Assembly: GCA_003453695.1 (NCBI GenBank)
Contig: DMNK01000137.1
Location: 1 to 10,289, forward strand
Direction of reading: 5' to 3'
Source of the DNA: Acidimicrobiaceae bacterium
GTDB taxonomy: Bacteria; Actinomycetota; Acidimicrobiia; Acidimicrobiales; UBA8190
Length of the DNA: 10,289 nucleotides
Positions 7,068 to 10,289 of this stretch are shown here, piece by piece; position 1 is the first letter of the stretch, and each line of letters opens with the position of its first letter. Under the pieces are notes generated by a model that was given only the letters and a program-made list of their open reading frames with translations, did no database searches and was not told the DNA's origin. A program made the position numbers and the translations under genes.

Positions 7068-7458
7068 CCGAGGTGCCCAGGTGCTCGAGATGGTCGGCCC
7101 ACACCTGGGCCAGCACGGCGGGCCCGAACTCCTCTTTGTGCACGTAGGCGGCCGCCCCGCAGTCCCGGGCGTCGGCGGGCAGGTCGTCGGCGTCGTAGGT
7201 GGAGAGCAGGACGACCACGGTGGCGGGGACGGCGGCGGTGATGCGGCGAGTGGCCTCGATCCCGTTCATCGGGTCCATGTTGATGTCCATGAGCACGAGG
7301 TCCGGCTCCAAGGCGGCGACCATCTCGACCGCCTCGGCGCCGGAGGCGGCGTCGCCCACCATCTCGAAGCCCGGCGTGAGCTCGACCACCGTGCGGGCGG
7401 CACGGCGGAAGGGAAGCTGGTCGTCGACGACCAGCACCGACACCGTCACCTCGGCCAC
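7063..7458 (-). CDS. Stand-alone response-regulator receiver domain
   Basis: This 131-residue protein is a receiver domain and little else. It has acidic pair D12/D13 (LVVDDQ), phosphoacceptor D58 in LVLMDINMDPMNG, S86/T87 and conserved K108 (YVHKEE). The sequence stops about 20 residues after the last receiver helix, so there is no HTH or enzyme output. Such proteins act as phosphate relays, sinks or protein-binding switches. The start codon is GTG at 7458 with no clear ribosome binding site; GTG codons four and six residues in are alternatives. It converges on the kinase gene 21 bases away and lies downstream of a full NarL-type regulator on the same strand, so competition or relay with that kinase is plausible but inferred. 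Confidence 0.87.
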   Translation of the reverse strand: MAEVTVSVLVVDDQLPFRRAARTVVELTPGFEMVGDAASGAEAVEMVAALEPDLVLMDINMDPMNGIEATRRITAAVPATVVVLLSTYDADDLPADARDCGAAAYVHKEEFGPAVLAQVWADHLEHLGTSG

Positions 7459-7538
7459 ACCGCCATGTTGGCAGGGCGGGGCCGCGAGGCACAGGCTGAC
7501 AGCACCCGACGGCCGGGGGATGCCAGCACCACTGGGCC

Positions 7539-7566
7539 CGCCGGGGCCAGGGGCCGGGTCCCGGCG
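7539..7566 (-). terminator. GC-rich hairpin after the LuxR-type regulator gene
   Basis: CGCCGG (7539-7544) pairs with CCGGCG (7561-7566). Inside this, GGCC (7545-7548) pairs with GGCC (7552-7555) around a 3-base loop, with five unpaired bases (7556-7560) on one side. It starts immediately after the TCA-encoded stop of the gene at 7568-8236. It may end or attenuate transcription before the stand-alone receiver gene. No T-run follows. The remaining bases of this 109-base gap show no other clear signal. Confidence 0.38.
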
Positions 7567-7567
7567 G

Positions 7568-8236
7568 TCAGTTGCCCTGGGCGGAGAGGAAGAGCAGGAC
7601 GGCCTTCACCCGGCGATGCACGTCGGGCTCCTCGGAGAGCGCCAGCTTGGAGAAGATCGAGTTGATGTGCTTCTCCACGGCCCGCTCCGAGAGCACCAGC
7701 GAGGCGGCCACGGCGGCGTTGTTCTTGCCCTGCGCCATCTCGCCCAGGATCTCGGTCTCCCTGGGCGTGAGGCGGTGCAGGGGCGAGTCGGCGGCCTTGG
7801 ACCGCGCCGCCACCAGTGCGTCGACGACAGCGGGGTCGATCACCGATCCCCCACCGGCCACCTCGCGGATGGCGCCGGCCAGCTGGTCGATGTCCGACAC
7901 CCGCTCCTTGAGCAGGTAGGCGCGGCCCTTCGACCCGCCGTCGAGGAAGGAAACGGCGTAGGCCGGCTCGGAGTACTGGCTCAGCACCACGACGCCCATC
8001 TGGGGGTGCTCGTCTCGGATCACCGCCGCGGCACGGATCCCCTCGTCGGTCCCGGTCGGGGGCATGCGGATGTCGGTGACCACGACGTCAGGCGTCTCGG
8101 CGCCGACGCTGGCCATGAGGGCGTCGTAGTCGGCACAGCTGGCGACGAGCTCGAGGTCGGGCTCGCCGGCGATGAGCGTGCCCACGCCTTCGCGGACCAG
8201 GTAGTTGTCCTCGGCCAGAACGACTCGGATGGCCAC
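7568..8236 (-). CDS. NarL/LuxR-family two-component response regulator
   Basis: The protein is 222 residues, the usual length for the family. The receiver (about 1-120) has E9/D10, phosphoacceptor D55 (VVVTDIRMPP), S86 (VVVLSQ) and K110 (AYLLKERV). The LuxR-type DNA-binding domain lies at about 155-200: LTPRETEILGEMAQG, then the recognition region SERAVEKHINSIFSKLAL. It is a transcription factor activated by phosphorylation, probably by a HisKA_3 kinase such as the one encoded convergently at 4876-7041. Its receiver is strikingly similar to that of the cyclase fusion at 2772-4148 (shared DIRMPP, VVVLSQ, AYLLK-RV and GGSV-DP), so the two are paralogues. The start is GTG 8236, 25 bases after the stop of the MBL-fold gene; a -10-like box sits in the gap. 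Confidence 0.93.
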   Translation of the reverse strand: MAIRVVLAEDNYLVREGVGTLIAGEPDLELVASCADYDALMASVGAETPDVVVTDIRMPPTGTDEGIRAAAVIRDEHPQMGVVVLSQYSEPAYAVSFLDGGSKGRAYLLKERVSDIDQLAGAIREVAGGGSVIDPAVVDALVAARSKAADSPLHRLTPRETEILGEMAQGKNNAAVAASLVLSERAVEKHINSIFSKLALSEEPDVHRRVKAVLLFLSAQGN

Positions 8237-8244
8237 AAGCGGGC

Positions 8245-8250
8245 AATTTA
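8245..8250 (-). promoter_or_regulatory. Possible -10 box of a near-leaderless promoter for the LuxR-type regulator
   Basis: On the minus strand this reads TAAATT (4 of 6 -10 consensus matches), eight bases before the GTG at 8236. It is one of the few AT-rich patches in the window and fills the short gap after the MBL-fold gene. No -35 match is found at 16-19 bases, and no Shine-Dalgarno precedes the GTG. The regulator could be transcribed separately as a leaderless mRNA, or read through from upstream. Confidence 0.4.
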
Positions 8251-8261
8251 ACGGCTGGCCA

Positions 8262-9170
8262 TCACTCCCCGGAGGAGCCCCCGAGCCCCGACGCCAACGC
8301 CGAGGTGCCTGCCGGCGCCTGCGACGGGAGCGTCATCTCCAGGCCTTCGACGGCGATGGTGACCGGCAAAGGGGCATCGGCCATCGCCGCCTGGAGGGCA
8401 TCGAGCTGATCGTCCGTCCGGGACGGATCGTGGTGGAAGAGCACCAGCTGCTTGGCTCCGGCGGCGACGGCCAACGCCAGGGCGTAGCCGACGGGAGAGT
8501 GCCCCATGAACGCCTTGTCGGCGTACTCGTGGTCGAGGTGCTGGGCGTCGTGCACGAGGACGTCGCAGCCCGCCGCCAGTGCGAGCGCCGCCTCCTCGTG
8601 CCAGGGCCCGTCGTCACCGAGGTAGCCGGGAGCAGGGCGGTGGTCGGAGAGGTAGGCGACGCTGGCGCCGCCGTCGGAGATCCGGTAGCCGAAGGTACGA
8701 CCGGGGCTGTGGGAGATGTCCGCCGATTGCACGGCGAAACCCTCGACGTCCATCACCCCGGGGCCCAACTCCAAGAACCGCCACGACCCCCGCAGTCCGG
8801 AGGGAGGGATCGGGAAGAACGGCGGCGACATCATCCGGCTCAGGAGGACCTCGGCGGCACCCTGGGCGGGGAGATAGAGGTCGACCTCGGCGTCGGGCCG
8901 GTCCCCGCCGGCGAAGAAGGGCAGACCCTGCGTGTGGTCCCAGTGCAGGTGCCCGAGCAGGATCGACCCGCGGAACGGCGCACCCCGAAGCAGGGTCGAG
9001 ACGCCCCGGATCCCCGTGCCGGCGTCGAGAAGGAGGGTCGGGGGACCACCGTCGTGGGCGACGGCCACACACGAGGTGTGGCCACCGGCTCGCACGAACT
9101 CCGGCCCGGAGGCAGGCGTCGACCCCCGCACCCCGCAGAAGGTCAGGCGCATCCCTTCAGCATCGGGCAT
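8262..9170 (-). CDS. Metallo-beta-lactamase-fold hydrolase, PhnP-like (cyclic phosphodiesterase-type)
   Basis: The 302-residue protein opens with FCGVRGSTPASGPEFVRAGG, typical of the COG1235 branch that includes the cyclic phosphodiesterase PhnP. Metal ligands are complete: H74-x-H76-x-D78-H79 in HLHWDH, H154 in ISHSPGRTFGYRI, D176 in YLSDH and H246 or H247 in LFHHDP. A two-metal hydrolase active on phosphodiesters or related esters is expected; the substrate is unknown. ATG 9170 is used, but ATG 9152 (residue 7, giving MRLTFCGVRG) is equally likely because family members usually start there. It lies upstream of the LuxR-type regulator on the same strand and near a cyclase operon, so hydrolysis of a cyclic nucleotide is attractive but inferred. 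The last ~20 residues are a low-complexity Ser/Gly/Ala tail. Confidence 0.88.
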   Translation of the reverse strand: MPDAEGMRLTFCGVRGSTPASGPEFVRAGGHTSCVAVAHDGGPPTLLLDAGTGIRGVSTLLRGAPFRGSILLGHLHWDHTQGLPFFAGGDRPDAEVDLYLPAQGAAEVLLSRMMSPPFFPIPPSGLRGSWRFLELGPGVMDVEGFAVQSADISHSPGRTFGYRISDGGASVAYLSDHRPAPGYLGDDGPWHEEAALALAAGCDVLVHDAQHLDHEYADKAFMGHSPVGYALALAVAAGAKQLVLFHHDPSRTDDQLDALQAAMADAPLPVTIAVEGLEMTLPSQAPAGTSALASGLGGSSGE

Positions 9171-9184
9171 GGAGACGACCCGTT

Positions 9185-9235
9185 GCCAGGTGGCTGGCGG
9201 GCGTCACCGCCGGGTGGCTGGCACCCCCGGGGGTG
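9185..9235 (-). repeat. Cluster of small hairpins and a 10-bp direct repeat; possible terminator of the HTH gene
   Basis: The gap between the HTH gene and the MBL gene holds GCCAG-GTGG-CTGGC (9185-9198), GGCGG-N6-CCGCC (9196-9211) and the perfect 14-base palindrome CACCCCCGGGGGTG (9222-9235). GGTGGCTGGC also occurs twice in direct orientation (9189-9198 and 9213-9222). The palindrome lies 18 bases after the HTH stop codon on the minus strand and may act in termination. I see no -10-like box just before the MBL start, so that gene's promoter remains unclear. Confidence 0.35.
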
Positions 9236-9253
9236 GGGACCGGTCGCCGGCGG

Positions 9254-9637
9254 TCAGAACGGACGTCGGTGCGACCGGCGGTACTGCTTCGCCATGCGCA
9301 TGACCTCGTCCTGCATCTCGCGCGCCTCCTGGCGGTGCCGGTCGGCAAGGGCGCGGGCCTGGGCCTTCACCTGGCGCTTGAAGTCGGCGACGTCGTCGTG
9401 AAAGCGCTCCCACGCCGCCTGTCGGCTCACCCCGACGGAGCTGCCCACGGCCTCCCACGTCGCCCCGGCGGCCACGGCCTCCGCCGCCAGCTTCGCCTCC
9501 CAGGTGGAGAGCAGGCCGATCAGCGCCCGGGTGGCGCCGAGGGCGGCCAGGGGGTCGGGATCCGTGGTGGCGCTCTCCCACGTGGCCGCCATGAGGGGAG
9601 GCACCGTCCGGCTTTCGGTGCTGTCGGATTTCGCCAT
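9254..9637 (-). CDS. Small helix-turn-helix DNA-binding protein, likely local regulator
   Basis: This 127-residue, largely helical protein has an HTH-like segment at about 46-80. There, ATWEAVGSSVGVSRQAAWERF has the pattern of a helix, a turn at Gly, and a recognition helix beginning SRQAAWERF. The N-terminal ~30 residues are polar. Residues 85-127 form a strongly basic and acidic helix (KRQVKAQARALADRHRQEAR) that may be a coiled coil or DNA contact. I cannot assign it to a named family such as TetR or MarR. It is transcribed divergently from a DrrA-type ABC ATPase, with inverted repeats between the two starts, so it is probably their regulator. ATG 9637 is chosen because the -10/-35 pair on this strand places transcription start at that base. 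Confidence 0.75.
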   Translation of the reverse strand: MAKSDSTESRTVPPLMAATWESATTDPDPLAALGATRALIGLLSTWEAKLAAEAVAAGATWEAVGSSVGVSRQAAWERFHDDVADFKRQVKAQARALADRHRQEAREMQDEVMRMAKQYRRSHRRPF

Positions 9638-9638
9638 G

Positions 9639-9657
9639 TGTCAAGTCTGCCTTGACA
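9639..9657. promoter_or_regulatory. Operator candidate 1: perfect inverted repeat TGTCAAG-N5-CTTGACA
   Basis: TGTCAAG (9639-9645) and CTTGACA (9651-9657) are perfectly complementary around a 5-base spacer. The right arm contains the -35 TTGACA of the plus-strand promoter. The left arm and spacer overlap the -10 of the minus-strand promoter. It begins two bases before the HTH gene start codon on its upstream side. A dimeric HTH protein bound here would block both promoters; the neighbouring HTH protein is the obvious candidate. Confidence 0.75.
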
Positions 9658-9672
9658 GCCTCCGTTTGTCAA
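9644..9672 (-). promoter_or_regulatory. Leaderless promoter of the HTH gene
   Basis: Read on the minus strand, the -35 is a perfect TTGACA (9672-9667). After 17 bases comes the -10-like CAGACT (9649-9644), matching 3 of 6 consensus bases. Six bases later is the A of ATG 9637, the expected transcription start, so the mRNA would have no leader. The -35 lies in operator 2 and the -10 overlaps operator 1. Confidence 0.55.
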
Positions 9673-9680
9673 GGTATTCT
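9652..9680 (+). promoter_or_regulatory. Leaderless sigma-70-type promoter of the DrrA-type ABC ATPase gene
   Basis: A perfect -35 TTGACA (9652-9657) is followed after exactly 17 bases by the -10 TATTCT (9675-9680), 4 of 6 matches. ATG 9688 begins seven bases after the -10, so transcription starts at or within a base of the start codon. This is the strongest promoter match in the window. The -35 lies in operator 1 and the -10 in operator 2. Confidence 0.75.
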
Positions 9681-9685
9681 TGACG
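9667..9685. promoter_or_regulatory. Operator candidate 2: inverted repeat TGTCAAG-N5-CTTGACG
   Basis: TGTCAAG (9667-9673) and CTTGACG (9679-9685) pair at six of seven positions with the same 5-base spacer as operator 1. The centres of the two repeats are 28 bp apart. This copy covers the -10 of the plus-strand promoter and the -35 of the minus-strand promoter, and ends two bases before ATG 9688. Its outer arm is not part of any promoter element, which argues that the repeat is conserved for protein binding. Confidence 0.7.
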
Positions 9686-9687
9686 CC

Positions 9688-10289
9688 ATGACTCCCCCTG
9701 CGTGGACCGGGCCGGCCATCTTCGTCGAGGACGTGCACAAGTCCTTCGGCGAGGTGCAGGCGCTACGCGGGATCGACCTCGTGGTCGAACGCGGCAAGGT
9801 GCTCGGCCTCCTCGGGCCCAACGGCGCCGGCAAGACCACCGCTGTCAAGATCCTGACCACGCTGCTGCGCCCCGACCGCGGGCGCGCCCTCGTCGAGGGA
9901 CGAGACGTCGTGCGTTCGCCGGCGGCGGTGCGGGAGATCATCGGGTTGGCAGGACAGGCGGCCGCCATCCAGGAGGAGCTCACCGGGCGGGAGAACCTCG
10001 ACATCATGGGCCGCCTCTACCACCTCGACGAAGCGACCCGGCAACGGCGCGCCGCCGAGCTGCTCGAGCGCTTCGACCTCGTCGACGCCGCCGACCGGCC
10101 CACCAAGGGCTACTCGGGCGGCATGCAGCGCCGCCTCGACCTGGCCCTGAGCCTGGTGGCTCAGCCGCCGGTGCTCTTCCTCGACGAACCGACCACCGGG
10201 CTCGACCCGCGCAGCCGTCTCGGCATGTGGGACGTCATCCGGGAGCTGGTGTCGACGGGCACGTCGTTGCTCCTCACCACCCAGTACCT
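9688..10289 (+). CDS. DrrA-type ABC transporter ATP-binding protein (3' end beyond the window)
   Basis: Two hundred codons are present before the window edge; the full protein of this family is usually a little over 300 residues. Visible motifs are Walker A GPNGAGKTT (43-51), Q-loop Q90, signature YSGGM (142-146), and Walker B VLFLDE (162-167) followed by PTTGLD. The H-loop position reads TTQY, with Gln in place of His as is usual in the daunorubicin-resistance (DrrA) subfamily. Such ATPases drive export of drugs, antibiotics or lipids with a DrrB-type permease, which would be expected just beyond this window. The leaderless promoter at 9652-9680 fixes the ATG. Divergence from an HTH gene with shared operators suggests inducible expression. 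The exported substrate cannot be told. Confidence 0.93.
   Translation, partial: MTPPAWTGPAIFVEDVHKSFGEVQALRGIDLVVERGKVLGLLGPNGAGKTTAVKILTTLLRPDRGRALVEGRDVVRSPAAVREIIGLAGQAAAIQEELTGRENLDIMGRLYHLDEATRQRRAAELLERFDLVDAADRPTKGYSGGMQRRLDLALSLVAQPPVLFLDEPTTGLDPRSRLGMWDVIRELVSTGTSLLLTTQY

Noticed and set aside
7446..7466. Six-codon minus-strand upstream ORF (ATG at 7466, stop TGA) overlapping the GTG start of the stand-alone receiver
   Set aside because: It has no ribosome binding site and no regulatory peptide features. Such mini-ORFs arise often by chance.
1..10289. Search for tRNA, rRNA, CRISPR, transposase, attachment-site or riboswitch signatures
   Set aside because: No regularly spaced repeats, terminal inverted repeats with transposase motifs, cloverleaf-like segments or known riboswitch cores were seen by eye. 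A covariance-model search would be needed to exclude small RNAs.

Overview
The window is very GC-rich and densely packed, with GTG starts, 4-base start/stop overlaps and several genes that appear to lack a 5' leader. Together with the gene families, this points to a high-GC actinobacterium. An Acidimicrobiia-like lineage is my guess from overall protein flavour, not something the sequence proves. I see no tRNA, rRNA, CRISPR array, insertion sequence, attachment site or replication origin.

Layout. (1) At 1-113 is the Pro/Thr-rich C-terminal tail of a truncated gene. (2) At 186-1616 is a phytoene-desaturase-type FAD oxidoreductase, followed by a candidate terminator. (3) At 1773-7041 is a tight four-gene plus-strand operon. 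Its genes encode a protein with a C-terminal cyclic-nucleotide-binding domain, a receiver protein fused to a class III nucleotide cyclase, a LolD/MacB-type ABC ATPase with no permease gene beside it, and a NarL-type histidine kinase with about ten membrane segments. The gene joints are TAA|GTG, a GTGA overlap and an ATGA overlap, so translation is probably coupled. (4) Converging on this operon from the minus strand are a PhnP-like metallo-beta-lactamase-fold hydrolase (8262-9170), a complete NarL/LuxR response regulator (7568-8236) and a stand-alone receiver (7063-7458). (5) At 9254-10289 a small HTH protein and a DrrA-type ABC ATPase (cut by the window edge) diverge from a 50-bp control region.

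How the genes may work together (inference). The membrane kinase probably phosphorylates one or more of the three receivers encoded here. One receiver is joined to a nucleotide cyclase, and the gene directly before it encodes a cyclic-nucleotide-binding protein. The cassette therefore looks like a membrane signal to phosphorelay to cyclic nucleotide to effector pathway, with the nearby MBL hydrolase as a possible but unproven breakdown enzyme. The cyclase gene seems to have arisen from a LuxR-type regulator like its neighbour at 7568-8236, because it keeps a decayed HTH segment between the receiver and the cyclase.

The right end is a separate unit. Two TGTCAAG-N5-CTTGACR inverted repeats are interlaced with two opposed promoters, so each repeat covers the -35 of one promoter and overlaps the -10 of the other. 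Both promoters place transcription starts at or within about one base of the start codons. This suggests the HTH protein controls itself and a drug-exporter-like ABC transporter.
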